Shown here: positions 22,228 to 33,837 of the stretch, one piece after another
How the letters are laid out: each line of letters begins with the position of its first letter
Numbering within the stretch: the stretch's first letter is position 1
Assembly: GCF_000747155.1 (NCBI RefSeq)
Contig: NZ_AVCK01000011.1
Span: 62,001-126,000 of the forward strand
Reading direction: 5' to 3'
Length of the DNA: 64,000 nt
Source: Arenimonas metalli CF5-1
GTDB taxonomy: Bacteria; Pseudomonadota; Gammaproteobacteria; Xanthomonadales; Xanthomonadaceae
Notes under the pieces: generated by a model
Told to the model about the DNA's origin: nothing
The model's input: the letters and a program-made list of their open reading frames with translations, nothing else
The model's database searches: none
Translations under genes and position numbers: made by a program

Positions 22228-23754
22228 ATGCCCGTCCAACTCGTCTGGTTCAAGCGCGACCTGCGCACGCATGACCATGCCCCGCTGTGCGCGGCGGCGG
22301 CGCGCGGGCCGGTGCTGCCGCTCTACGTGGCGGAGCCGGGCTACTGGGCGCTGCCCGACGCTAGCGGCCGGCAGTGGGCGGCCACCGCCGAGGCCCTGCA
22401 GGAATTGCGCGACGACCTGGCGCGGCTGGGCCAGCCGCTGGTGGTCCGCAGCGGCGATGTCGTTCACGTGCTCGACCAGCTGCATCGCGAGCACGGCCTC
22501 GCCGGTCTCTGGTCGCACGAGGAAACCGGCAACGACTGGACCTTCGCCCGCGACCGCCGCGTTGCCGCCTGGGCACGCGCGAACGGCATCCCGTGGCAGG
22601 AGTCGCCGAACGGCGGCGTCCAGCGCCGGCTCCGCAGCCGCAACGGCTGGGCGGCGGAATGGGAGCGCCGGATGGCGCCGTCGCCCTTGCCCGAGCCCGA
22701 GATCGCCCCGGTGCCAGGCGTCGCGCCGGGCGACATTCCCGCGGCGGACGCGCTGGGCATCGCGCCCGATCCTTGTCCCGGCCGCCAGCGCGGCGGCCGC
22801 CGGCGCGGCGAGCGCGCCCTGCACACCTTCCTCGCCGGCCGCGGCGCGGGCTACATGCGCGGCATGAGCAGCCCGCTCTCCGCCGAAACCCGCTGCTCCC
22901 GCTTCTCGCTGGCGCTGGCCACCGGCGCGCTGTCGCTGCGTGAAGTCGTGCACGCCGTTCGCGGCGCCAGGGCCGAAGGCAGCCCGGTGCCGGCGCGCGA
23001 CCTCGCCTCGCTCGAGAAGCGCCTGCACTGGCACTGCCACTTCATCCAGAAGCTCGAGAGCGAGCCTGGCATCGAGTTCCGCAACGTCCACCGCGGTTTC
23101 GACGGCCTGCGCGAAGACGACTTCAACCGCGAATGGTTCGGGGCCTGGCAGCGCGCGGAAACCGGCTGGCCATTCGTCGACGCCTGCCTGCGTTCGCTGC
23201 AGCAGACCGGCTGGATCAACTTCCGGGCGCGGGCGATGCTGGTCTCGATCAGCAGCTACCACCTCTGGCTGCACTGGCCGGAGCCGGCGCGCCAGCTCGC
23301 GCGCTGGTTCACCGACTACGAGCCCGGCATCCACTACCCGCAGGTGCAGATGCAGGCCGGCGTCACCGGCATCAACATCCCGCGCATGTACAACCCGGTG
23401 AAGCAGTCGCAGGACCAGGACCCGGACGGCGCCTTCATCCGCCGCTGGCTGCCCGAACTCGAGGCGGTGCCGGACGCCTGGATCCACACGCCGTGGCAGA
23501 TGGGCGCGGCGCAGCAGCGCGCCGCCGGCCTGCGCCTCGGTGAAACCTATCCGCTGCCGGTGCGCGACCACGAACAGGCCGCCCGCGAGGCGCGCGCGAA
23601 GCTCACCGCCTGGAAGCGCGCCTACGTCGCCCGCGAGGAAAGCCAGCGCGTCTTCGAGAAACACGGCAGCCGCAAGCGCCAGCCTTCGCGCGGCCGCACG
23701 AAGGCCACGCCGTCGAAGGCGCCGCTACCGGCGGAGCAGGGCGACCTGTTCTAG
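22228..23754 (+). CDS. Cryptochrome/photolyase-family FAD protein
   Basis: The 508-residue protein starts MPVQLVWFKRDLRTHDHAPL, the classic N-terminal alpha/beta domain for an antenna chromophore. The C-terminal FAD-binding helical domain runs from about residue 200 to 480. Key flavin-site segments deviate from classical CPD photolyases. Where E. coli PhrB has DGDxAxNNxxWQW, this protein reads TDYEPGIHYPQVQMQAG, so the flavin-proximal Asn and the first Trp of the electron chain appear to be replaced. INIPRMYNPVKQSQDQDPDG follows. The four cysteines of iron-sulfur photolyases are not evident. It may be a DNA-repair photolyase of a divergent class or a light sensor. The tail is basic (GSRKRQPSRGRTKATPSKA). 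Confidence 0.8.
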   Translation: MPVQLVWFKRDLRTHDHAPLCAAAARGPVLPLYVAEPGYWALPDASGRQWAATAEALQELRDDLARLGQPLVVRSGDVVHVLDQLHREHGLAGLWSHEETGNDWTFARDRRVAAWARANGIPWQESPNGGVQRRLRSRNGWAAEWERRMAPSPLPEPEIAPVPGVAPGDIPAADALGIAPDPCPGRQRGGRRRGERALHTFLAGRGAGYMRGMSSPLSAETRCSRFSLALATGALSLREVVHAVRGARAEGSPVPARDLASLEKRLHWHCHFIQKLESEPGIEFRNVHRGFDGLREDDFNREWFGAWQRAETGWPFVDACLRSLQQTGWINFRARAMLVSISSYHLWLHWPEPARQLARWFTDYEPGIHYPQVQMQAGVTGINIPRMYNPVKQSQDQDPDGAFIRRWLPELEAVPDAWIHTPWQMGAAQQRAAGLRLGETYPLPVRDHEQAAREARAKLTAWKRAYVAREESQRVFEKHGSRKRQPSRGRTKATPSKAPLPAEQGDLF

Positions 23755-23763
23755 CCGTCGCCC

Positions 23764-23830
23764 TTGTGGGAGGGACTTCAGTCCCGAAGCCTTTCGCCGG
23801 AAAGCTTCGGGACTGAAGTCCCTCCTACAA
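23764..23830. repeat. Palindromic repeat, family A copy 2
   Basis: Arms 23764-23790 and 23804-23830 carry GGGACTTCAGTCCCGAAGC and its complement, with one mismatch over 27 bp and a 13-base loop. The element lies between convergent genes, 9 bp after the photolyase-family stop and 7 bp before the ybaL stop, and could act as a bidirectional terminator. Confidence 0.88.
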
Positions 23831-23837
23831 GGAGGCA

Positions 23838-25532
23838 TCAGGCGCGCTGGTGGCGGAAGGGCGGGGCGGAGAGGGCCATCTCGGCCATGCTGTGGGCGAG
23901 TTCCTTCTCGGCCAGCACCGCGCCGTCGGCGCCGTGCCTGATCAGGTGCTTCACTTCGGCATCGCTGTGCGCGCGCGCCAGGATGGTCAGGCCCGGGTTG
24001 AGCGCGCGCAGCCGGGCCACGACTTCGCCGGCCTCCAGCGCCTGCGGGATCGCCAGCACCACCAGCTGCGCGCCGGCCGGCGAGGCTTCGTCCAGCACGC
24101 GCGGCGTGGCGGCGTTGCCGCGGATCGCGGGGAAGCCGGCGCCGCGGGCGCGCTCGACCAGGTCGGCGTCGTCGTCGATCACGACCAGCGGCACCTCGCG
24201 CTCGCGCAGCAATTTCGCGATCTCGCCGCCCACGCGGCCGTAGCCGATCAGGATGGCGTGGCCTTGCGCAGGCAGCGCCGGGCCCGCGTTCCGGACCGGG
24301 GCCGGCCCCGGCGACACGCCGGCCTCGGCGTCCGCGGCGGCGCGACGCGCCTCCAGCTTGTCCAGCGCCGCGAAGATCAGCGGGTTGGCGATGATCGACA
24401 GCAGCGCGCCGGCCAGCACCAGGTCGCGCCCCATCTCCGGCAGGATCGCCAGCGACACGCCCAGTCCGGCGAGGATGAAGGAGAACTCGCCGATCTGGGC
24501 CAGGCTGGCCGAGATCGTCAGCGCGGTGCCGTTGGGATGCCCGAACGCGCGCACGATCAGGTAGGCCGCCAGCGACTTGCCGACGGTGATGATCAGGAAG
24601 GTGGCCAGCACCGGCAGCGGCTGCGTCACCAGGATCATCGGGTCGAACAGCATGCCCACCGACACGAAGAACAGCACCGCGAATGCATCGCGCAGCGGCA
24701 GCGAATCCGAGGCCGCCTTGTGGCTCAGGTCGCCGTTGAGCAGCATGCCGGCGAAGAAGGCGCCCAGCGCGAACGACACGCCGAACAGCTTGGCCGAGCC
24801 GAAGGCCACGCCCAGCGCGATCGCCAGCACGCTCAGCGTGAACAGCTCGCGCGAACCGAAGCCCGCCACCCGCTCGAGCAGCCACGGGATCGCGCGCTTG
24901 CCCACCAGCAGCATCAGCGCCACGAAGGCGCCGACCTTGAGCAGCGTCCAGCCCAGCGAGGCCATCACCGGTCCCAGCGCCAGGGTGCCGTCCTTCGCGT
25001 TCTCGCCCATGGATCCGGCCAGCGCCGGCAGCAGCACCAGGGCCACCACCATCACCAGGTCCTCGACGATCAGCCAGCCCACCGCGATCCGGCCGCGCCG
25101 GGTTTCCAGCAGGCGCCGGTCTTCCATCGCGCGCAGCAGCACCACGGTGCTGGCCACCGACAGCGCCAGGCCGAACACGATGCCCTGCAGCGTCGGCCAG
25201 CCCAGGAACCAGGCCAGGCCCCAGCCCAGCACCGTGGCCACGGTGATCTGGACCATGGCGCCGGGGATGGCAATGGCCTTCACTTCCATCAGGTCCTCGA
25301 CCGAGAAGTGCAGGCCGACGCCGAACATCAGCAGGATCACGCCGATTTCCGACAGCTCCATCGCCAGGTCGGGATCGGCCACGAACCCGGGCGTGAACGG
25401 CCCCACCAGGATGCCCGCCACCAGGTAACCCACGATCGGCGACAGGCGCAGCCGGTGCGCCAGGCTTCCCAGCACGAAGGCCAGCACCAGGCCGACGGCG
25501 AGCAGGGCGATCAGCGGGGTGTCATGGGGCAT
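23838..25532 (-). CDS. ybaL: Monovalent cation:proton antiporter YbaL
   Basis: This 564-residue inner-membrane protein belongs to the CPA2/Kef family. The first 380 residues form 12 to 13 membrane segments, with PIVGYLVAGILVGPFTPGFV and GVILLMFGVGLHFS closely resembling E. coli YbaL. The C-terminal cytoplasmic TrkA-N domain has the Rossmann motif ILIGYGRVGGEIAKLL and is expected to bind nucleotide. A linker rich in Ala and Pro joins the two. It probably exports K+ or Na+ in exchange for protons; the ion is not determined by the sequence. It is divergent from yheS. Confidence 0.92.
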   Translation of the reverse strand: MPHDTPLIALLAVGLVLAFVLGSLAHRLRLSPIVGYLVAGILVGPFTPGFVADPDLAMELSEIGVILLMFGVGLHFSVEDLMEVKAIAIPGAMVQITVATVLGWGLAWFLGWPTLQGIVFGLALSVASTVVLLRAMEDRRLLETRRGRIAVGWLIVEDLVMVVALVLLPALAGSMGENAKDGTLALGPVMASLGWTLLKVGAFVALMLLVGKRAIPWLLERVAGFGSRELFTLSVLAIALGVAFGSAKLFGVSFALGAFFAGMLLNGDLSHKAASDSLPLRDAFAVLFFVSVGMLFDPMILVTQPLPVLATFLIITVGKSLAAYLIVRAFGHPNGTALTISASLAQIGEFSFILAGLGVSLAILPEMGRDLVLAGALLSIIANPLIFAALDKLEARRAAADAEAGVSPGPAPVRNAGPALPAQGHAILIGYGRVGGEIAKLLREREVPLVVIDDDADLVERARGAGFPAIRGNAATPRVLDEASPAGAQLVVLAIPQALEAGEVVARLRALNPGLTILARAHSDAEVKHLIRHGADGAVLAEKELAHSMAEMALSAPPFRHQRA

Positions 25533-25617
25533 CGGCAGTCCTCGGGCGAATGGCGTCCGGGGCAGGGGGCCGCCGGACCGCCTGATAGACTACCCGACCC
25601 TTGCTTCAGCCCACGTC

Positions 25618-27555
<1,938 letters not shown>

Positions 27556-27570
27556 CGCCCGCCGCCCCTC

Positions 27571-27633
27571 GTGGGAGGGACTTCAGTCCCGATGCCTCTC
27601 GCCGAAATGCATCGGGGTTGAAGTCCCTCCCAC
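27571..27633. repeat. Palindromic repeat, family A copy 4
   Basis: Arms 27571-27595 and 27609-27633 (GTGGGAGGGACTTCAGTCCC and the complement) have one mismatch over 25 bp and a 13-base loop. It lies 15 bp after the yheS stop, and so only about 920 bp from the copy inside that gene. It probably serves as the yheS terminator. Confidence 0.88.
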
Positions 27634-27673
27634 AGGGACGGGGCTTGAATGGCCGGGGCAAACCCCCACTAAT

Positions 27674-27699
27674 CCACCCACCCACCCACCCACCCACCC
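27674..27699 (+). repeat. CCCA tetranucleotide tandem repeat upstream of fmdB
   Basis: Six A residues occur at exactly 4-bp steps (27676 to 27696) in an otherwise pure C run, giving about six CCCA units. The tract ends 29 bp before the fmdB start codon. Tracts of this kind can change length by slippage; here that would alter promoter or leader spacing rather than a reading frame. Confidence 0.8.
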
Positions 27700-27728
27700 G
27701 GCCACCGGCCGCACGAGCTCCCGCGACC

Positions 27729-28022
27729 ATGCCCATCTATGCCTTCGAGTGCGCCCACTGCGGCCACGCCTTCGACCGCCTCCAGAAGCTGTCCGACCCG
27801 GACCCGACCGACTGCCCCGAGTGCGGCCAGGCCCAGGTCCGGCGCCAGCTGACCGCGCCCAGCTTCCGCCTGGCCGGCTCCGGCTGGTACGAGACCGACT
27901 TCAAGAAGGACGGCGACAAGAAGCGCAACCTCGCCGAGGGCGGCGCCAAGGCCGAGCCGGCGGCCAAGTCCGAGCCCGCCGCCAAGCCGGCCGAATCCAA
28001 GCCGTCCCCCGCCGCCGACTGA
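27729..28022 (+). CDS. FmdB-family zinc-ribbon protein
   Basis: The 97-residue protein begins MPIYAFECAHCGHAFDRLQK and has two CxxC pairs (CAHC and CPEC) forming a small zinc ribbon in the first 40 residues. The rest is a Lys/Ala/Glu-rich low-complexity tail, made of repeats of AKxEPAA. The family is often annotated as a putative regulator, but its function is unproved. It is usually found just before aspS in gammaproteobacteria, as here, although the DUF502 membrane gene that often sits between them is replaced by a lipoprotein gene. The start is fixed by the conserved MPIY. Confidence 0.88.
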   Translation: MPIYAFECAHCGHAFDRLQKLSDPDPTDCPECGQAQVRRQLTAPSFRLAGSGWYETDFKKDGDKKRNLAEGGAKAEPAAKSEPAAKPAESKPSPAAD

Positions 28023-28059
28023 TTGCTGCGCGCGCCCGCGGCGGGGTAGGGTCGTCGGC

Positions 28060-28749
28060 ATGAAGACCCCGATCTACGCCGCGAGCCTGCTCGCCACCGC
28101 CGTCCTGCTGGCCGCCTGCGCCGGCGCCGATGCCACCCGTCCCGATGCCGGGGCGCAGTTCGGCCTGCCCGAGCCGCTGCCGCCGCCCGGGATGGGCGAT
28201 CCGGCGGTGCAGGTGGCGCCCGTGGATGCCTTCCTCGCCCGCCTCGCCACCCACTGCGGCCAGGCCTTCGAGGGCAGGGTGCGGGTGGATACCCCGGCCC
28301 AGCCCGACAACGCCTTTGCGGGCAAGAAACTGGTGATGCACGTGCGCAGTTGCGGCGCCGATGAGCTGCGCATCCCCTTCCACGTCGGCGAGGACCGCTC
28401 GCGCACCTGGGTGCTGACCCGCACCGCCACCGGCCTGCGCCTCAAGCACGACCACCGCCACGAAGACGGCAGTTCGGACGCCGTGACGATGTACGGCGGC
28501 GACACCGCCAGCCCCGGCAGCGCACGCCGCCAGGCCTTCCCGGTCGATGCCGAATCGATCGCCACCTTCCGCCGCGAGGGGCTGATGGCCTCGCTGGAAA
28601 ACACCTGGGCGATGGAGATCGAGCCCGGCCAGGTCTTCGTCTACGAACTCTCGCGCCCGAACGGCCGCCTGTTCCAGGTCGAGTTCGACCTCAGCCGCCC
28701 GGTGCCGGCGCCGCCGGCGCCCTGGGGCAGCGAGCTGGCGCCGGAGTAA
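28060..28749 (+). CDS. Putative lipoprotein of unknown function
   Basis: The 229-residue precursor has a signal peptide with the lipobox LAAC at Cys20, so it should be lipid-anchored. After a Pro-rich spacer comes a compact domain with two cysteines (THCGQAF and VRSCGAD) about 45 residues apart, which could form a disulfide. HDHRHEDGSSD and LENTWAMEIEPGQVFVYEL are prominent in the middle and end. I do not recognise a named family; similar small lipoproteins occur in Xanthomonadaceae. It lies between fmdB and aspS on the same strand, 37 bp after fmdB. Confidence 0.75.
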   Translation: MKTPIYAASLLATAVLLAACAGADATRPDAGAQFGLPEPLPPPGMGDPAVQVAPVDAFLARLATHCGQAFEGRVRVDTPAQPDNAFAGKKLVMHVRSCGADELRIPFHVGEDRSRTWVLTRTATGLRLKHDHRHEDGSSDAVTMYGGDTASPGSARRQAFPVDAESIATFRREGLMASLENTWAMEIEPGQVFVYELSRPNGRLFQVEFDLSRPVPAPPAPWGSELAPE

Positions 28750-28775
28750 GCCACCGCCTTCGAAAGCCCCGGCGT

Positions 28776-28805
28776 TTGCCGGGGCAGGCCCGCCGGGCCT
28801 AAAAT
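28776..28805 (+). promoter_or_regulatory. Probable sigma-70 promoter of aspS
   Basis: TTGCCG (28776-28781) and TAAAAT (28800-28805) are 18 bp apart, and transcription would begin near 28812. A perfect 8-bp hairpin (GCCCCGGC, 28766-28785) overlaps the -35 element and may end the upstream lipoprotein transcript. Confidence 0.5.
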
Positions 28806-28857
28806 CCCGGGTCTTCCGCCGCCCGTCCGGGTCCGGCGAATTCCCTTCGGAGCAAGC

Positions 28858-30627
<1,770 letters not shown>

Positions 30628-30630
30628 GTC

Positions 30631-31161
30631 GTGGCGCTGGCGATCCGTCGCGCCACGCCGGCGGACGCCGCCACGCTGTCTGCGCTGGCCGAACGCACTT
30701 TCGTCGAGGCCTTCGGGCATCTGTACCCGCCGGAGGACCTCGACACGTTCCTGCGCGAGTCCTACGCCGTGGATCGCCAGCGCGTGATTCTGGAGACGCC
30801 GGGCTACGCCGTCTGGCTGCTCGAGGACGACGGCGTCGCGGTGGGCCACGCGGCCGCCGGTCCCTGCGGCCTGCCCAACCCCGCGGTCGAGCCCGGCGAC
30901 GGCGAGCTCAAGCGCCTTTACGTGCTGGCCGCCTACCAGTCCGGCGGCTGGGGCGGGCGGCTGTTCGACGCGGCGATGGACTGGCTGCAGGCCGAGGGCC
31001 CGCGCACGGTCTGGATCGGCGTGTGGTCGGAGAACCCCGGGGCACAGCGCTTCTACGCCCGGCGCGGCTTCTCGAAGGTCGGCGAACACACCTTCCCGGT
31101 GGGCCGCGTGGTGGACCTTGAGTTCACCCTGCGCCGCGAAAAGACCGCCGCGCCGGCATAG
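30631..31161 (+). CDS. GNAT-family N-acetyltransferase
   Basis: The 176-residue protein starts at a GTG, three bases after the aspS stop. The GNAT fold is shown by LAIRRATPADAATLSALAER at the start, the acetyl-CoA binding segment LKRLYVLAAYQSGGWGGRLF and the terminal NPGAQRFYARRGFSKVGEH. The substrate is unknown; YjgM/PhnO-like enzymes and peptide or small-molecule acetylases have this layout. The position after aspS says little about function. Confidence 0.88.
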   Translation: MALAIRRATPADAATLSALAERTFVEAFGHLYPPEDLDTFLRESYAVDRQRVILETPGYAVWLLEDDGVAVGHAAAGPCGLPNPAVEPGDGELKRLYVLAAYQSGGWGGRLFDAAMDWLQAEGPRTVWIGVWSENPGAQRFYARRGFSKVGEHTFPVGRVVDLEFTLRREKTAAPA

Positions 31162-31193
31162 ACTGCCGGCTTCCCGCCGCACGAGCGACGCCC

Positions 31194-31823
31194 TTGCGCC
31201 CAGCCTCCGGTCCCCGCGTGATCCTGCTGCACGGCGTCTGGATGCGCGGCTTCACGCTGTGGCCGCTGGCGCGGCGCCTGCGCGCGCACGGCTTCCGCGC
31301 CGACGTCTTCGACTACGCCAGCCTGTTCCGCGGGCCGGCCCCGTCGGTGGACAAGCTCGCCACGACCCTGCTGGCTTCGGGCGGCGAGCCGGTGCATCTG
31401 GTGGGCCACAGCCTCGGCGGCCTGGTCGCGCTGGAAACCGCCGCCAGCTACGCCGGCCTGCCGCCCGGCCGCATCGTCTGCCTGGGCTCGCCGCTCGCCG
31501 GCAGCGGTGCCGCCCGCGGCATGGCCCACAGCCATCTGGGCGGGTTGCTGGGCCGCAGCGCCCGGCTGCTCAAGAGCGGCCTGTACGAACTGCCGCGTGG
31601 CCGCGAGGTCGGTGTCGTCGCCGGCTGCAAGGCCGCGGGGCTGGGCAAGGTGTTCGGGCGCTTCGACGGTCCCAACGACGGCACCGTCGCAGTGTGGGAA
31701 ACCCGGCTGCCGGGCCTGGCCGACCATCGCGTCCTGCCCGCCAGCCACACCGGCATGATCTTCTCCGCCGAGGTCGCGGCGCTGGCCGCCGGCTTCCTCC
31801 GGGACGGCCGGTTCCCCGCCTGA
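31194..31823 (+). CDS. Alpha/beta-hydrolase (lipase/PGAP1-like)
   Basis: The 209-residue protein starts at a TTG at 31194, with the next in-frame candidates further inside the fold. VILLHGVWMRGFTLWPLARRL carries the oxyanion-hole HG motif. The nucleophile Ser is in GHSLGGL. The likely catalytic Asp lies near FDGPNDGTVAV, and the His near LPASHTGMI. The pattern of GHSLGG, LGSPLAGS and NDGTV is that of PGAP1-like lipases or esterases. No signal peptide is visible, so it is probably cytoplasmic. The substrate cannot be given. Confidence 0.85.
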   Translation: MRPASGPRVILLHGVWMRGFTLWPLARRLRAHGFRADVFDYASLFRGPAPSVDKLATTLLASGGEPVHLVGHSLGGLVALETAASYAGLPPGRIVCLGSPLAGSGAARGMAHSHLGGLLGRSARLLKSGLYELPRGREVGVVAGCKAAGLGKVFGRFDGPNDGTVAVWETRLPGLADHRVLPASHTGMIFSAEVAALAAGFLRDGRFPA

Positions 31824-31840
31824 GCGCATGGCGTCGGCCC

Positions 31841-31846
31841 TATAAT
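31841..31846 (+). promoter_or_regulatory. Consensus -10 element before yebC
   Basis: A perfect TATAAT lies 45 bp before the yebC start. The -35 region (about 31818) has no good match. It would give yebC-ruvCA a promoter independent of the aspS unit. Confidence 0.5.
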
Positions 31847-31890
31847 CACCGCATCGCAAATCACCGTTAAGCGGGCAGGGGTCGGGTTCC

Positions 31891-32622
31891 ATGGGCAGAT
31901 TGATGGCCATCGAAGGGCGCAAGAACGCCCAGGACGCCAAGCGCGGCAAGGTCTTCACCAAGATCATCCGCGAGATTTCCACCGCCGCGCGCCTCGGCGG
32001 CGGCGACCCGAAGGGCAATCCGCGCCTGCGCGTGGCGGTCGACAAGGGCCTGGGCGTGAACATGTCGCGCGACGTCATCGAGCGCGCCATCAAGAAGGCC
32101 ACCGGCGAACTCGAGGGCGTGAGCTACGAGGAAATCCGCTACGAGGGCTACGCCCCCGGCGGCGTCGCCGTGATCGTCGACTGCCTCACCGATAACAAGG
32201 TGCGCACCGTCGCCGACGTGCGGCACGCGTTCAACAAGTGCGGCGGCAACCTTGGCACCGATGGCTCGGTCGCCTTCATGTTCAAGAAGCTGGGCGTGCT
32301 CAGCTTCGGCCCGGGCAGCAGCGAGGACGCGCTGACCGAGGCCGCGATCGAGGCCGGCGCCGACGACGTGCAGGCCTTCCCCGAGGACGGCCTGGTCGAG
32401 GTGCTGTGCGCGCCGGAGTCGTTCGAGGCGGTGAAGTCGGCGATGGCCGCGGCCGGCTTCACGCCGCTCGAGGCCGAGGTGACGATGCGCGCCGACAACG
32501 ACATCGCGGTCACCGGCGACACCGCGCTGCAGGTCAAGAAGATGCTCGACATGCTCGAGGACCTCGACGACGTGCAGAACGTGTATTCCAACGCCGACCT
32601 GGGCGACGTCGCCTACACGTGA
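31891..32622 (+). CDS. yebC: YebC/TACO1-family regulator or translation factor
   Basis: The 243-residue protein matches YebC throughout, with the conserved [39 protein letters not shown] and [19 protein letters not shown]. Family members have been described both as DNA-binding regulators and as ribosome-associated factors that help translation of difficult stretches; the sequence does not decide between these. It precedes ruvC, as in E. coli and Pseudomonas, and its TGA overlaps the ruvC GTG by 4 bp. Confidence 0.96.
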   Translation: MGRLMAIEGRKNAQDAKRGKVFTKIIREISTAARLGGGDPKGNPRLRVAVDKGLGVNMSRDVIERAIKKATGELEGVSYEEIRYEGYAPGGVAVIVDCLTDNKVRTVADVRHAFNKCGGNLGTDGSVAFMFKKLGVLSFGPGSSEDALTEAAIEAGADDVQAFPEDGLVEVLCAPESFEAVKSAMAAAGFTPLEAEVTMRADNDIAVTGDTALQVKKMLDMLEDLDDVQNVYSNADLGDVAYT

Positions 32623-33146
32623 CCCGCATCCTCGGCATCGACCCGGGTTCGCAGCGCACCGGCGTCGGCATCATCGACGTCGACGCCACGGGCAAGTGCG
32701 CCTACGTGCACTGCCAGGCCCTGAACCTGCTGGTGGACACCGAGGATTTCCCGGCGCGGCTGGGCAAGCTGGTGTTCGACCTCGAGGAAGTACTGGAGAC
32801 CTGGCGGCCCACGGTCGTCGCGATCGAATCGGTGTTCATGGACAAGTCGGCCACCTCGGCGCTGAAGCTGGGCCACGCCCGCGGCGCCGCCATCGCCACC
32901 GTGGTGCGCCGCGGCCTGTCGGTGAGCGAGTACGCGCCGCGCCTGATCAAGCAGTCGCTGGTCGGCAGCGGTGCCGCCGACAAGACCCAGGTGCAGCACA
33001 TGGTGCGCCTGCTGCTGAACCTGGGCGAGAAGAAGCTGCAGGCCGACGCCGCCGATGCGCTCGCGGTCGCGCTCACCCACGCCCACACCAGCGCCACCGC
33101 CGGCCGCACCGGCCTGGCCAGTGCCTTGCTCCGGAGACGCAGATGA
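32619..33146 (+). CDS. ruvC: Holliday junction endonuclease RuvC
   Basis: RuvC cuts Holliday junctions made during recombination. It has 175 residues from the GTG that overlaps the yebC stop (GTGA). The four acidic catalytic residues are visible: Asp7 in LGIDPGS, Glu in VAIESVF, and the two Asp in DAADALAVA near residue 140. The protein works with the RuvAB motor encoded next. The ATG of ruvA overlaps its TGA. Confidence 0.97.
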   Translation: MTRILGIDPGSQRTGVGIIDVDATGKCAYVHCQALNLLVDTEDFPARLGKLVFDLEEVLETWRPTVVAIESVFMDKSATSALKLGHARGAAIATVVRRGLSVSEYAPRLIKQSLVGSGAADKTQVQHMVRLLLNLGEKKLQADAADALAVALTHAHTSATAGRTGLASALLRRRR

Positions 33147-33742
33147 TCGGCCGCCTGAAGGGTTTGCTCGTGTACAAGGCGCCGCCGGCGCTGATGGTGG
33201 ACGTGGGCGGCGTGGGCTACGAGCTCTCGGCGCCGATGAGCACCTTCTACGACCTGCCCGACGTGGGTCGCGAGGTCACGCTGTTCACCCACTACGCGGT
33301 GAAGGAGGACGGCGTGGCGCTGTTCGGCTTCCTCACCGAGGCCGAGCGCCGGCTGTTCCGCGAAGTGCAGAAGGTGACGGGCGTGGGCGCCAAGATCGCG
33401 CTGGCGGTGCTCTCGGGTGCCAGCGTGGACGACTTTGCGCGGCTGGTGCAGGCCGGCGACATCACCGCGCTGTGCCGCATCCCGGGCATTGGCAAGAAGA
33501 CCGCCGAGCGCATGGTGGTCGAGCTGCGCGACCGCGCCGCGGACTTCGCCGGCGGCGGCGTCGCCGTGCTCACCGGCAAGGGCGGCGCGGTGCCGGCCGA
33601 CCCGGTCACCGAAGCCTCGGTGGCCCTGACCCAGCTCGGCTACAAGCCGGCCGAGGTGCAGCGCATGCTCAAGCAGGCCGAACCCGGCGACAGCGCCGAG
33701 GACATCATCCGGAAAGCCCTCCGCAGCATGCTGAAGGGCTAG
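33143..33742 (+). CDS. ruvA: Holliday junction branch-migration protein RuvA
   Basis: RuvA binds the four-way junction as a tetramer and loads RuvB. The 199 residues include the OB-fold domain I ([20 protein letters not shown]), the acidic pin region, two helix-hairpin-helix motifs (VTGVGAKIA and [12 protein letters not shown]) and the C-terminal RuvB-binding domain ([17 protein letters not shown]). A palindromic repeat begins immediately after its stop. Confidence 0.97.
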   Translation: MIGRLKGLLVYKAPPALMVDVGGVGYELSAPMSTFYDLPDVGREVTLFTHYAVKEDGVALFGFLTEAERRLFREVQKVTGVGAKIALAVLSGASVDDFARLVQAGDITALCRIPGIGKKTAERMVVELRDRAADFAGGGVAVLTGKGGAVPADPVTEASVALTQLGYKPAEVQRMLKQAEPGDSAEDIIRKALRSMLKG

Positions 33743-33813
33743 CCCATCAAAAAAGGGGTCAGAGTGAATATCTGTTTCAAACAGATATTCACTCTGACCC
33801 CTTTTTTGATGGG
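33743..33813. repeat. Palindromic repeat, family B copy 2, between ruvA and ruvB
   Basis: The arms 33743-33777 and 33779-33813 are a perfect 35-bp inverted repeat around a single C. The outer part, AAAAAAGGGGTCAGAGTG, is shared with the copy after clpB, and the inner part differs but is fully paired. It begins directly after the ruvA stop and has a T-run on each strand, so it looks like an intrinsic terminator inside the ruvCAB operon. Confidence 0.95.
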
Positions 33814-33837
33814 GGTTCCCTGACATAATCCGGGGCC

